From NCBI GenBank assembly GCA_019614645.1, contig JABWDB010000008.1:10564501-10628500 (forward strand): a stretch of 64,000 nt of DNA, in the 5' to 3' direction. Positions 36,401 to 49,465 of the stretch are shown piece after piece. How positions within the stretch are numbered: position 1 is the first letter of the stretch; the number at the start of each line of letters is the position of its first letter. Under the pieces are notes generated by a model. It was not told the origin of the DNA. It did no database searches and saw nothing but the letters and a program-made list of their open reading frames with translations. The position numbers were made by a program, and so were the translations under genes. The stretch is from Stratiolaelaps scimitus. Taxonomy: Eukaryota; Arthropoda; Arachnida; Mesostigmata; Laelapidae.

Positions 36401-39400
36401 TTTGAACGGACGATTGGATTCGATTTTGCCACACACCTATTGTCCGGTGGATTAGATCTTTACCACCGAAATGGAGAGAAAAAGAACGCATTGAGGAGTA
36501 TCGTTATGTCATTTACGAATAAGACAGGTCAAAAAACAACGAAGACACACATTAGGCCCATCGCGTTAGGCTCTTCATTTCAAACACTACCTATGAAGGA
36601 CCGAATCGAATATTGTTGTTCGTTGCATGCGTTGTCGCTAGGCGGAAACGTCTTTTTTACGGTCGGTGCGGCCGAGCCGATCGAGAGTTCATTTCAACGA
36701 ATGCTGTACATTGTTAAGGCCACTGGACGTCGACGTCATTTCGCATGTAGGTCCGTTGTCTGCCAGAGATGGTAGCCAATGAATGTTTGTATATGCTGAC
36801 CAATTTCTTCTTCTACCAGCACCACCGCCACCACTGACGAGACTCGGGCACACAAGCCTTATAGTCAGCGGCAGTAACAGCGGCCTTTATCGTTGTCATC
36901 AATCGGGGGGAAAATCATTACATCAGCCAACAGCGTCCCCCAGTAAATGTCCATGTTTGAAAACTATGTCAAAGTCGCCTGTGTGATAGACGCTATGATG
37001 CGGCCGCTGTATCCGGCCTGTCCCCTTCGTTAAATAACGAATTCTGTTGAGCAGTGGCGCCGGCGGTGGCAAGGGACAACTCGAAGGGGCACTCCGCGTC
37101 ATTTACTCTCATAGACGAGGGCTCAATTATTCCAGACATTCATGTCGGACATATGTTTGAAGACAACGTTCATAATTATTATACATACGTGTTGTTGTTG
37201 TTCTGGTACAGGTTTGTATTACGATAATGGCGATGCTAATAATGATGATGATGATCATGATGAAGCTTATTATTATTATTATTTGGGACCGTTAGCTCTC
37301 GAGGGTCGGCTTGGGCCGGGTTGGTTGCTTTGGGTACGTTGTTCTAATCATAAGTGGAAATCTCTCTTTCTCTCTCTCTCTCTCTCTCTGGGCACGTCTG
37401 CATGTGGTAACTTCGAAATGTCGCGAGCTACCGCGGTCCACTTTAAGGCCCCTGACAGGACACACCAGGAGGGGGGAACTCGGGCTGAATCTCCACCATA
37501 TAGCCAGCCATCGAGCGGTCGCGCTTGTCAATAGTTCGTCACCGCTACCCTCTCTACCTCAATACCCACTTGACCAATATTCACCTACTTTACATTGGCC
37601 TCGGTTATTGGTGTCTGCCTGTAGGCTGGCCCCTCCGTCACCCATTCTGTAGGGGACTGTATATACGCGTGTGTGTGTGTGTGCATGCATGCCACTATGT
37701 TGGTCGTTGTCGGTCGCTACGTCTTCGACTGAATATTTCAGGATCGCATTGTAATACCAGCCTGTTGTAAACATTTGCTCTTGAAGAGCTGTCGCCACCC
37801 GATCTTCAACGGAAACATAGATCAGACTCTCAACTTTCAGCGGGTTTTTCAGCTTGTCGTCAGGTTCCGTCGAGTGTCGGATCAGTCAGATTCTATAATA
37901 CAATACAGCGATAACCCGAATGGAACACAATGCTAAATCTAGCTATAATTGTATAACGTGCCCTAGTGCCTTGGGCACGGTATCCCGGTATACGCAGTCG
38001 CCACGTCTAAGATATGCCAACCATCACAGGACCAATCGTCATAGCGTTGGGCACACAGATGAGCAATTTCGTCTTTGTGTCTCGTCAATGCTTGGACACA
38101 GCATGCTGCGTAGAGAATCTGATCTGTTCCATCGCTGATCTTGACTGGCATATGTTTGGCAAACAAAGCGTACAAACAGAGCGTGTGGACAGCTCGCCAG
38201 TGAAGTAAACTCGAGTGGAGTTCTTCCGCTGTCTGTATTCGACGTGATCACTGCGCTGTTGGAGAGGGGCTCCTCGGCGACGTCCGGTGTTCAACACGCG
38301 GTGACTTGCCATCGGCGGCCCAAGTGGTCGGTGGTCTGAGCTCGGAGAATTGACGATTGGTCAGACCGATCTGACCGCGTCCCTGCTGCCGTTCCGCCGA
38401 ATACTTCATACTCCTGTTGTGCTTCTGTATGCTCACTAGACGGAGAGTCGTCCATAACCGGCGCCGTTCCTGTTGCTCCAGCCCTCGGTCTCTCTCTCTC
38501 TCTCTCTCTTTCGACATAAATGCTGATCGTATCGATTTATTGAGCCGCATCCCATTCCCAAGTTACGGTACTGTGGAGGATTTGCGGGAGGAGGGGGTCT
38601 CGGCGCGGACCGGAACCGGGGGTTCGCCTCTTGGGGGTCTGACAACCCTCTTCCCTATCGTAGCGTCTCTATGGTAACGGGCGGTCAACATGTGGTACCT
38701 GGTGGTCCCCCGCCGGTCAAACGAATTCGGTGGATGTTCAAGCTTCCGATTTGGCCAGCGATCGGGGGGTGGGGGCGGGGAAGGTGGCGAACCACGGCTA
38801 TGTATTCCCTATAAGAAAGCGGCGCCTTCGTAAAAGTAACATTTATTTCTTCCATTCCGACTATGATGTCATTTGTGTCAAATATTTCTTTTCGATAGTT
38901 CACAGAAAGAGAACAAGTAAATATCGCTTATCGAGGATGGGCAAAGTCAGCGCGTCAATATTACCCCATATTACATGCTAACAAGCGGCGCGAGACTCGA
39001 AACCGAGGATCGATCTATAAATAATATATTAGTTTTGTCTACCAAAAATCAAGCTATATCATACAAAGTTCGTTAGATATATATATATACTTGTTCTCTC
39101 CTCGTGTTTCGTGTTTTATGTATGCCTTGTATTCGCTATGATCCAATTCGCTTCGTCGCCCCATCTCTTCTCTCGATAGTCTGTGAAGTATTTCGTGTCA
39201 TTCAGCCAGGAAAGGTCGTCAACAAATGCACAAATGTCAAAACAACTCGGTAACGTAAAATAACTGAGAGCTCAATTTCAGTTCGTGATGCTAAATTTCG
39301 AATCGATTCGCACACGATATTTACCTGACGAGCACAATACCTTGCCTGGATGCAGATGTGACGCGGGAAATAACTCATCAAAACAGTAAATTAGTATGGA

Positions 39401-42400
39401 ATAGAGTAGTACACATGGTTGTTAATTGAGTTAGACCCAGTCAAACTTTTAATCAACAATCAATTAAGCTCTTATATTATATAAAGCATATTCATATAGA
39501 TTCAAGATTAGGCTAGGCTTTATTATTGAAACCAAGTATGTGAAACGTTTTTTTTATAGATCGTTCTATGATGTCTTGGTAACACCTCGAACTCTCCTTA
39601 AAATTGATGCTCGCGCTATTTATGACTCGTAATTTATTCTAGCTGAGCCTCGAAGCTTCGACCGTTGATACGGGCAATGCATTGTAGTTCTAAGTAATAT
39701 AAGCAATGCTGAGATATATGACTTATTAATTCACTTCATATGAAAACTATCAAATTGAAATGGAGATGGCAGTGGGGGGTAGCAGAGATATCGATACGTC
39801 TGCTTTAAGCTCGTCTACTTTGCGAGATGTCAGCTGTGCCAAATGTACTGTGGTGAACTCAGAAGAACTTCAAGATCAAAAACCTTATCAATATGGTAAC
39901 TGGACACTGACTGAAATGTTTTCTGTAATGTTGGCCATACAAGAGGTTTCGCCTAGTAGTATATCCAGCTGTTTTACAGAGTCACGCTGTGACCGCAGTT
40001 ACTTGGAGAAGCGTGGTCTATTGCGTAAAAATCAAACAATTCAAACACAAAAACATGACAAATAAACTTATTTATAGTATACTAATCATTAATGCTGAAT
40101 GGACTCATTATGAACCTGACGAATTCGTTTACCAAGCGGTGAAACCTCTGAGCATCCCCGCTAAACGCTCTAGTGTACATACCATTTTAGTCCATTTAGA
40201 ATGACCTTGAATGATCCAGTTCATTTGTTCGACCTTGAAGCCACTTTGAGAAGTAGGTTGATTTGCCTTGCAAACAACCTCTATGCGACTGAAGCCTTTC
40301 AAGTCAACCTCCCTTATAATGTGGTAGAACGGAGTGTGCTATCCAAAACTGTGTTAAACAGATTGTCCAAATCACCAATACGAAGTAGGAATCGATGTTT
40401 TGAATCGATGATCGGGAAAAAACACTATTCATTGCATCAAATAGAAATACGTCCAATGTGTTCAGTAGGCTGTGCTCGTTGCAGAAGGAAATTGCCATCC
40501 GTCCATTGAGTCTGTGAACGATTGAGTCTGTGTAGGATCCTACCCCAGCAACGGGGTCCGAGTCTCTTGCAAATTTTGGTGACTTCTTTTCTCGGCAGTG
40601 TTGATATGTCGATGTTGGTTACGCACATTTTGCCGCGTGTTCGTCGTTGAAAAGCGACATCACAAGTATAAATATTGAAGCCTGACTATAACGTAATGGT
40701 ATGACGATGCGCAATTTTGGGTCATAATGATGTTGCCCAATTAGTACAATACAATTTCCTGTGTTGTGAGTATCGAATGATCTAGCAACAATAACAGCAA
40801 CAGTACGACATATACTTTGAGGGCCGCGATACCTCAGTAACTTCGGAATACATGTTCACCTGACAATTCATATAAAATGCAGTGAAAGGTTACACTTGTC
40901 CTGTGCGAACGATCTACAACAAGCTGATACGGAAGAAAAATGAATCCGCTTCCGGACAAGTAGCAATGAGACGGTAGCTACTCGTAAGGCGCAGTGTCAA
41001 CGTAATTCTCTGCACACCCCGTCCACTGGGTTTACATTTGTCTGTGAAAATGATCCAGCGTTGATTTACACACATGTGGAAAAGCTTGGGTATAAAATTT
41101 GGCCTGACAAAAATGTCTAACCAATAAATAAGCAATAATACTGGCGTTAAAATAATAATATAATGAACAACATAAAATAAATTATAATCTATAATAATAA
41201 TGACGCATGCTGAAAGAATAAGACTATGCATACGAATTTATAATTGGTAGTATGCCGCATGTAGAGTCTTAAGAATAAATGTCCACAGCAATAGCAGGCG
41301 TTACATAATCCAGTAGTGATTAACTTAATTACGTCAACAATTATTCTATCGTTGTAACCTTAGTTACACTTATAATACGCCTTCATACCAACAAAATAAA
41401 TTAAAATCCAAATTACGGACTGGCTGTGTAAGTTTCTAGCTGTGAAAAGTCAGAGACTGCAGGCTCGAGTCCCGCTGCCTGATGACATACAAGAGAATTT
41501 AAGAATTGCGAAATTGCAATCACTTTAACAAATCAATAAAGCTTGACTTTGCCTTCACATATTCGCAATTTTGGCAATTTACCGAATTCAAACCAACGCT
41601 CGTCAGGTTGCAGCAGACGAGCTCTGTACGTACGAGGGACGCAATGCTCATATATAATTTGTGTAAGAACCAATCGAAGATTTCGCCCGTATGAGATAAC
41701 GTATTGTACGCGATCGGCGTCTACTCTGTATTCCGAAGGCTCCGTAGTGTGCTATTGCAGAATATAGCACCATCTGCCTATCTCTGTAATGAACAGAGAG
41801 TAACGCTGCCACTTGTGGATGAATTTGCAGAATTATATTTCTCGATGAGTATACCTGATATTGAATCGTTCCCATGAAGGCAATTGACATTTTAGACAGC
41901 TTCGATAAGCAAATAAATCACTTTCGTTCGATAACGAAACGTCCAGAAGTAAATGTATTAGCAAGCGCTGACTATGAGGGGGTTCAAAAAATAGACAAAT
42001 TAAACAGTGGTCCTAAAGTTAGAAATAGGAGGTTCTTGTCTATGAGGTGTTATCTAGGCCACAGACGTTGGAGAGAAAATTCATCAGAATTCTGAGCTTG
42101 AACGGCTGCAACTCAAGAAAATTGGAACAAGTGGATCGTACAAATTGAAAATTTCTTCTTCGTCAAGTGACGGTGCTGCGTTTTATTCCCAGTAGTGTAA
42201 ATGAACTATTTTATCGAGCAGTTCATAAAATTTGTAGCTTTCTTCTCTATTAACTAACAGAAGAAAACTCGAAATTTTACGAAATACCAACCTTGATTAC
42301 TCGTCGCTGCTAATTACAATTAAATTCAAGCATGCCCCCATTTCTTTAAGGGATATGTCGCTTCATTGAGCCCGCCGACGGCCAGGCACTCAACCGTCGA

Positions 42401-44693
42401 GATCACCGCGCACAAGCGTTCAGCCGTTTACATGCCGCCGAAGATCCAAGCCATCCATCACCTCCGACACAATTTTCAACTATGAAGTCAGATCTGGCGC
42501 TCATTCTGTATTTTCGTCCACCGACAAACACAAATATTGAGTAATGGCAAGTGCTCTGTAACAGTAGTGTCGTCGATGGCGACCAAAGCAGTCGCAGCAG
42601 CATCAGCTTTTCCGAATCCCAAAAATTCCTCCCAGAGCAGCTCCTCATCGAGCGTCGTGGCCTTCGTGCTCAACTTCATTTAATGCTCTGACAGTAGCTG
42701 TGCTGAGCTCGACCACCTCGCCACGCCTCCCTCCTCGAGTGAGCCAAAGACTCACTTCGTCCGATCCTAAATAACCAGAAACAGCAGCAGCAGGAGAGGC
42801 GGGAACAGGCGTCTTTGAGGCCCGACCGACGGTCTCGTGTGTCCGAGGCCAACTTGGACTAGTGGTTGATATGAAAGTCTGCGAGGGGTGAGCAGTACAT
42901 CGAAGAGAAAGAAGAGAAGACTTCGCCTGCGAGCTCGGCCATTTGCCAAAATCTAAATGAAGTAAATTACTTGAGTTGCTGTGGTGATACTACATTGGTA
43001 TTAGGGGGACGGCCGGGGGTCGGCTAGAGAAGATGCACATATACTGGAACTACAGTGTTATGTTTGCTAGCTGCGAAAATCATTGAGACTAAATAAGAAG
43101 TGGCAAATAGTGACAAGTAGGAATTCAGTTTCCATTTCCATTATATATATATATAATATATATATATATATATGTGTCATGCGGCTATGCGGAGGCTTAT
43201 TCCAAGAGGAACGCGTTAGTTTCTCTTTGGTAAAGATGACAGAGTATGAATTAAGCAATCAGCCTCAAGACCACTTGAAGCAGAAGTTGCCACAAAATTT
43301 AACTGCCTATATTTTACTTTTGTTCAGCTCTACATGCTCGTACCTACGTCGAACGCTAATTTCTTTCGTCTATACATGATAAGATGAACGGAAGTTGCTC
43401 ACAATGGGGTCTAGCTAGCCTGGACTCCGTATGAATCCCGGACATGGCTTGACATCGGGCTGCAGGATTCATTTTAAACTGCATCTACGCCAGCAGTCAC
43501 CAGAGCTGCCTGTTACTACCCTCGAGCTAGGCCAAACTCGCCCTGCGTCTACGCCGAGAGGCAATTCTGAGGAGAGAGAAGGCAGCCCAGCTCGCTCTTG
43601 GTCCACCGTTGCCGCCGTCACCGCTGCCGGGCCCACCGTTCGCTCGATAGTCCAAATATGATCTCAGGGTATTGATCTTAAATGTTCATTAACATTGCTG
43701 GTCCGGGCGCTATCTTACTTTTAGGGGTAGTCCAAAGATGTGGGGGCGGGGATGTACTCCATTTGCTATAAATGCCTCAGCCGCCCGGTCGAAGTGCGCC
43801 ATTCGAGTTCACCGTGAGATCTGACATGGTCGTCATGATGTGTCCGTCAGTCCGTTCGTTCGTTGTCCCTGTCGAGCAATTGGTCCTTGGTGCGGTTCTT
43901 CGTCGAATCTGCCGGTGGACAGCGCTCAGTTCCTCTTGCTCGAGAAGCGCGGCTTCATCTGACTTGCCCACCGCGCGTTCTCCCACTTCCGGTGTCCTTC
44001 ATGCATTGCTTTATGCAAGAGACCCTCGAGGCTTAGCTGGAGCCCAAGCGAAGCTCGCGGCGCTGGTAAAGTCATTGCTTTTGACGTTTCAAGGTGTCGT
44101 TTCAGTGCGAATATTGTCTGGCTTATCCCCATTGTCTCATGCTCTACCTAACAGCTAGCTACGTCGACGAAATCGTTGTTCTACAAGTCGGTAATGCGTT
44201 GCTCTGGACAGGTCCGGACTGCTGAAGTTTAAGGTCTTCCCAATACGACGAACAAGCGTTCACTAGCAGATTGGACAAGACGTTATCTATGTGTGCCTCT
44301 CCCGAGAGCACGACGTGTTCGGCCTACTGCGGACAAGTCAGGCTTTGTTGATCGACGGCCCTCGAGATGATGATTTACTGAGAACATTTTCCATCTTGGA
44401 AAAAATGGAGGAATATACCTACCACTGAGGACAGATAATAAGTGCTTAGTGCGCGGTACAGTAATGTTCCATCGCCAAAAAATGCGCTTGTTCATAGCAC
44501 TCTCCTCGATCCAATTTTTGCGCCAGGAATCGCAGCGTCTAAATAGTGCTCCATTCATTTAAAGCTCTGACTAGATAAATTGTAATCGAGCGACCCGCCC
44601 AAAATGTATGACAGAGTAGACACTCGTTTATTTTTTACGTTGGACTCTCACCGCATATTGCTGTAGCGAGTGATGCATTTGTTATCTTGTTCT

Positions 44694-44734
44694 GACACGT
44701 TCCAGCTAAGCCGTAAGGCTAGCTGGAACGTGTC
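44694..44734. repeat. 14-bp perfect inverted repeat
   Basis: GACACGTTCCAGCT at 44694-44707 is mirrored at 44721-44734. The 13-base centre can itself pair partly. It is isolated, and its function is unknown. Confidence 0.75.
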
Positions 44735-45545
44735 CTCTTCTGAGACTAACGCACGTCTCATTATGAAGGTTCAGGAAATGAGAGTTTCCACCAGATTTCA
44801 AACACACCAGGTATGACATACAGTTACTTCCTCTAACACAACTAACCTAACGTTTCTTTGTTTGTCTTTGCCAGGTGCCTGCACCAGTACTCGCGCTGAC
44901 GCGGTCTACAATCTCATTCGCGAGAACCCGAGTGCACTCCTGACCTTTTGGGTGTTCGCCGTTTCAACTAGCATTTCGTCCGTTCACCCCCATCGTATAT
45001 TGATCACATTTACCCTGTAGATCCGAATTTATGTGCTGTTGTATCATAAACGCCGGGCGACCGGACGACGTAAATTCGGTTCTAGAGAGGTCGCTGTGAG
45101 ATATGATATTCTACGCTATCATCATCATCCGGCAACGTAGTAATCAACTGAGCGAGGTAATGGTGATGTGCAAATTCAGCTCGTCTTCACTCCCTTGAGC
45201 AGGGAAGCCCACGCAAGCATGATGGCTCTTGCCTATTAATATGTGTAGGAGAGATAGAGGCGCTAATCAAATCTTCTTGCTCTGCGCATGTCTACCGATA
45301 TCTTTAACATATCAATTTCCATATGAACCCATGCCAGCAGCATAATGTACCCTGCTCATCCGACATAGGTGACATCTGGACACTGATTTTCACACTGGGT
45401 CGAAAGGTAAGTCAAACATTGTGCTGCATGCTGATTTTGGAGTGAGCAGGTTCGATCGACTGTGCCAGCTCGAACTGATATCGATTAATTGTATACGCAC
45501 AGTTATTGAACTAAACAACCACCCCACTCGAGTATCACTGAGCGC

Positions 45546-45758
45546 CTAGCGCAGTGCCACACCAGACTTATGCATGACGCTTATCACGTAGCTACGGCAT
45601 GTCAGACTTCGACCGCTGATTTTCCAGCATAGTGCTTTGAAAATTTGCAATTTCGTTAACTTGGTTAATATGATGTTCAGGCCAACCCAGGTTTCATCGG
45701 ACATTAGTACAGTGGTGATACGCACACAAACAAACACATCGACGCCGTGGTTATGCAT
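45546..45758 (-). pseudogene. Possible transposase fragment
   Basis: A 70-codon frame contains VLMSDETWVGLN, similar to the SDE(T/A)-x-F/W motif at the first catalytic Asp of IS630/Tc1/mariner-type transposases. No second or third catalytic Asp was found in frame. It may belong to the adjacent decayed mariner or to another element, or may be chance. Confidence 0.25.
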
Positions 45759-46110
45759 TGTCGTGAGAACGCGGTATAAAATAGGTTTTTTTAGTATGAG
45801 CTAGAGGTATGCACCTCTTTTATTTGTACATTGGTCCCAGAGTTCTGGCAGGCTTCTGGCGGCTAGGTATGCACCATTTCTATTACCATTTACACCTTCG
45901 TTATTTAAGGTCTCTCTGAGTAAATAGATGTGTGCATACCTTTTGCCACTTATAGCCCTCTTTAATCGATGGAAGCAAGCATTGTCACACGGGCTTCAAT
46001 CGGGGGAATAAGGGGATGATGCCGTCGCTCAATCTTGTTGGCCTTAAGCCAGGACGAATTTCATTGCTACGACGGGCCCTAGCATTGTCATCGAGCAGCC
46101 ACACTCGGTG

Positions 46111-46157
46111 CTTCCTATGGCCATGCCAATTATGAATAATTGGCATGGCGATAGGAA
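46111..46157. repeat. Inverted repeat (22-bp arms) inside the mariner remnant
   Basis: CTTCCTATGGCCATGCCAAT and its near-complement flank a 3-base centre, with one mismatch region (GGCC against GGCG-A). It lies next to the second-Asp block of the transposase. Confidence 0.75.
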
Positions 46158-46178
46158 GGGATATCTCGAGTTCTCGAG

Positions 46179-46232
46179 TATCTCGAGTTCTTAAAGGGAC
46201 TCATGAATGAGTCCCTTTAAGAACTCGAGATA
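46179..46232. repeat. Perfect 26-bp palindrome inside the mariner remnant
   Basis: Arms 46179-46204 and 46207-46232 are exact complements around a 2-base centre. Part of the arm (CTCGAG with flanks) is repeated just upstream at 46163-46178. It could be a nested foldback or MITE-like insertion, or a product of palindrome-forming repair. Confidence 0.8.
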
Positions 46233-46690
46233 TCGAGCGGAGTCCATTTTTTTTTGATCCCGAAATCTCGTAGTAGCAAATTCCTTTGAAATCTATGTCA
46301 AGTGCTACCATTACTTTAGGCTCGAATCTATTTGGTACTGCTACCGTCATTCTCTATTCACCTGGTCGTAGCTACTGTTTCAATTGATCTTCTTCCGGTC
46401 CCCTATACAGGGTGACCCATGTCTCGTCCACTGCAACGGTATGCTCTAAGCGACTGCTGCCGATATATCTTCAAATTGTCTCGCGAACACTCCTCGCGCA
46501 CTTTCAGTTGGCCAGGGCCGAGTTAATGAGGGACCCATTTTGCACATTTATTCTGCCTCCTCAGATAATTTTTAATAATTCGACGACATGTTTCACGACA
46601 CAAGCCAAGTTTAAGCCCACAAAGTCGTCAATGACCAAACTCTAGTTTGCTCAAAAGCATGTTCGATTATCTCGATCCGTTCGTCGAAGT

Positions 46691-47974
46691 GAGATTCGGG
46701 AAGGGGTGAGCGCCCTCGATGTTCATTAGTATCCCAGCAGCCTTACCTAAACTGCGTTCACCAACCGCATACCTGTCGTCGAGTCAGGGCATTATGGCCG
46801 TGCACACTAACAACCTTCGATGGATTTCAGCTAGACATTTCTTCTTTTGAAACATAAACCTCACACTTTTCTGGTGAATATACAAGTCTGAGGGACCTGC
46901 TCCGGCGGTTGCCATTTCGAACGCCCAACGAAAGCTGAATGCTTGCTAATTGTTAGTTTCATTACCCTCCAAATTTGAAGTCAAACCGGCCAAGAATAAG
47001 AATTCGACGCAAGACTAGAGGAGTCTCATTATTTCCGGGTCCACCTAATATTCATATATTCTGCTTTAACTTATGATGGCTAGAAAGCCCGCATAAACTC
47101 TGAAAAAGGTAAGCATTTAGCAATGCAAATTGAAACTATTATTCGGTATCCTAACACCTGAAGTATTCCACAGTTATGATCATTAAACACCACGATATAT
47201 TGGCTTCGTATTGTAATAAATTACCTCAGTGAGGGGGACAAAATCACAAGTGCGCTTAAGCAAGTCGTTAGTCTACAATTAGGAAATAGGTTCACAGTGA
47301 CGAATGAAGAAGAACCGTGAAAGCAACACCACACATTTCTACTATCAATTTACTCATTCGCAAACTTAAGTTTACTTTTCAAACCTACTGACTTTACGTT
47401 TCTGTAAACCTACTTCTTTCACGCCATGTCCGAAACTGGAGAGCATGCTCGTGAGTTGTTAGACCCAAGTAGATGAATCGGAGCAGAATGTCGTGTGGAG
47501 CCTTATACGGCCGATAAAACCGGAATTGAGAGCGGCGCACCTCAAATCGAAGAGAAATGCCTTCAGCAATCAGCTTAAATGACACGAATTAAATGTTTAG
47601 CCCTCGTGTTCAACTTCACTAAATCAGACAGTTCTGTAAAGCAAGAAAAAATGAACGAGTCGCTCCATAACCACGTCACACATACATCTATTCATCCTCG
47701 CATCGATTTGGTCCACATAGATTTATTTATCCACAAGGATTTTTAGAAAGAGAATGAAAATGACTCACTCATTAACTACCGTATAGACATAAATATGATA
47801 TCACCTGTTGCCTCATACGCACACACATATTTCTATGGACATTTGACACTGTTCAGGCACACTTAAGATCCACTCGGTTCCTGCTTCGCTTCCCAATTGC
47901 TAATTCTACATACAGTTCTATATATAAAATTCTCGAGAAAATGTATATACACACATAGGATAGTTCACGATACA
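46691..47974. other. Intergenic, no supported gene
   Basis: I see no coding exon, RNA gene or clear element here. It should include the 3' UTR of the aldehyde dehydrogenase gene near its right end. Confidence 0.5.
47722..47727 (-). terminator. Candidate poly(A) signal of the aldehyde dehydrogenase gene
   Basis: AATAAA on the minus strand lies about 250 bases after the ALDH stop codon, in an AT-rich stretch. Confidence 0.35.
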
Positions 47975-49465
47975 TTATGAGGTCGACTGGCCTGGAATCT
48001 TCATGATAACGGTCTTAAGCTCACAGTATGGCAAGACACCCTCGAGACCGCTCTCCCGATTTATGCCCGACATCTTGACACCGCCCACGGGTGCCTGGGG
48101 AGCCACGGACAGGTAAGTGTTTACCCAGACGACACCAGCGCGAATCTCTTGAGTGAATTTCTGGATAGTATTAACGTTCGTGCTGACAATGCCTGCTGCC
48201 AATCCGTACTTTGTGTTGTTGGCGCGCTCGATCGCCTCGTCGATCGTTTTGTACTTGATGATCTGCTGGATTGGGCCAAGGATCTCCTCCTTGGCAATAA
48301 CCATGTCATCTGTGACATCAGCGAACACGGTCGGCTCAATGAACTGCTTGCTCCCACAGCGGATTCGTTTCCCGCCGTAGAGTAGGCGGGCGCCCTCTTG
48401 TTTGGCTAATTCAATCATCTCTAACACCTTGTTCGTTAGTTCCTCGTCAATCAGCGGACCCATGTCCGGAAGTTTGAACGGATCGCCAACAACGCAATCC
48501 TTCGCTAGCTCGACAGACTTCCTACAGAAATCATCATAGACCTTCTCGTGCACGAAGAGGCGGCTTGCAGCGATACAGCACTGGCCGGCATTACACATAA
48601 TGGCGTCGTGGCCAATCTCGGATGCCAGATCGATATCGGCATCCTCAGCGACGATGAGGGGGCTCTTACCTCCCATTTCAAGGGTGACCCGTTTGCAGTT
48701 CGACCTACCGGCAGCTTCCATGACGAGCTTACCGTTCTCTGTCGATCCCGTAAATGACACCTTCTCAATATCCATATGACTGGTCAGTAAGGCACCGGTC
48801 TCGCCGAAGCCGGTCACAACGTTGATGACGCCATTCGGAAAGCCGGCGTCCTTCGACAACTGAGCGAGGTAGAGTGCCGAGAGTGGGGTCTGCTCTGCCG
48901 GCTTCATAATCACGACACAGCCGGTCGCTAGTGCCGGCGCTAATTTGACGCATGCCAACATGAGAGGATAGTTGCACGGCAGAATCTGTCCACACACCCC
49001 AACGGGCTCATAACGCGTGTAGGCGAAATAATCACCGTCCATCGGGATCGTCTGACCGTGAATCTTGTCTGCTAAGCCAGCGTAGTAATGAAGGACACGC
49101 GATGCTGCGTGCACGTCGAGGACGGCCAACTGGAAGGGTTTGCCACTATCAATGGCTTCGATGCTGGCTAGGTAGGAGACGTCCCTCTGGATGAAATCGG
49201 CCAACGTGTGCATGAGGCGACCTCGCTCAGACGCGTCCAATTTTCGCCATGGTGAGCCCAGCTTAAACGCGGCACGGGCCGCACTCACAGCTTTGTCCAC
49301 GTCGACCTTGCCCGCTTCTTGTACATCGCAGATCTTCTTGCCAGTTGAAGGATTGTAGGTGACGAACGTTTTTCCGCTATCAGCATTCACGAACTGACCA
49401 TTGATGTATAGCTGGTTGTACTTCACTTCCGCATCGGGCACAGCGAGGGGCTCTACCGTAGCCAT
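47975..49465 (-). CDS. Aldehyde dehydrogenase, ALDH1/2 class, intronless
   Basis: NAD(P)-dependent oxidation of aldehydes to carboxylates, probably cytosolic as no targeting peptide is seen. The single open frame of 496 codons matches the usual 495-500 residues of ALDH1A/ALDH2. Key residues present are Asn165 (LPCNYP), Lys188 and Glu191 of the cofactor site (MKPAEQTP), the G-S-T-E turn (FTGSTENGK), the general base Glu263 (TLEMGGKSP) and the nucleophile Cys297 (NAGQCCIAASR). Departures from the family are PWNFP to PCNYP, QCCC to QCCI, and EEIFGP to EEILGP (Leu396 for the Phe near the ribose). Start context is TACAATGG. The upstream TTTCAG at about 49500 could end a 5' UTR intron. A shift in substrate range is inferred, not shown. 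It is a whole gene, with no internal stop or frameshift. Confidence 0.95.
   Translation of the reverse strand: MATVEPLAVPDAEVKYNQLYINGQFVNADSGKTFVTYNPSTGKKICDVQEAGKVDVDKAVSAARAAFKLGSPWRKLDASERGRLMHTLADFIQRDVSYLASIEAIDSGKPFQLAVLDVHAASRVLHYYAGLADKIHGQTIPMDGDYFAYTRYEPVGVCGQILPCNYPLMLACVKLAPALATGCVVIMKPAEQTPLSALYLAQLSKDAGFPNGVINVVTGFGETGALLTSHMDIEKVSFTGSTENGKLVMEAAGRSNCKRVTLEMGGKSPLIVAEDADIDLASEIGHDAIMCNAGQCCIAASRLFVHEKVYDDFCRKSVELAKDCVVGDPFKLPDMGPLIDEELTNKVLEMIELAKQEGARLLYGGKRIRCGSKQFIEPTVFADVTDDMVIAKEEILGPIQQIIKYKTIDEAIERANNTKYGLAAGIVSTNVNTIQKFTQEIRAGVVWVNTYLSVAPQAPVGGVKMSGINRESGLEGVLPYCELKTVIMKIPGQSTS

Larger units (their letters stand above)
32315..45949. other. Gene-poor region, no supported coding sequence
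   Basis: Open frames here are short (under about 180 codons), lack family motifs and lack consistent splice partners. The longest, 36371-36775 plus (134 codons), and the pair 39760-40065 and 40201-40509 plus, are not recognised. Microsatellites include (CT)n near 37364-37389 and 38490-38512, and (AT)n near 43141-43174. Several perfect hairpins occur. The first 400 bases probably contain the collagen promoter. A minus-strand stretch at 45546-45758 contains MSDETWVGLN, which resembles the first catalytic region of a Tc1/mariner-type transposase, but I cannot extend it. Confidence 0.5.
45950..46690 (-). pseudogene. Decayed mariner-family transposase
   Basis: Minus-strand fragments line up in order with a mariner transposase. 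From the N-terminal side they are ERIEIIEHAFEQTRVWSLTT near 46640-46690, then LGVSHETCRRIIKNYLRRQ and KCAKWVPHL near 46510-46610. Next comes LEHTVAVDETWVTLYRGPEE near 46400-46450, carrying the first catalytic Asp. FEPKVMVALDIDFKGICYYE lies near 46270-46330, and VWLLDDNARA with the second Asp near 46080-46115. The pieces sit in different frames, and two in-frame stops follow DETW, one where the family has Trp. The third catalytic Asp region is not seen. It cannot make active enzyme. Long palindromes at 46111-46232 interrupt it between the first and second Asp blocks. Confidence 0.8.

Noticed and set aside
36371..36775. 134-codon plus-strand frame as a gene
   Set aside because: No recognisable motif, no splice partners and no coding-like bias I could judge; it lies in a region of random short frames.
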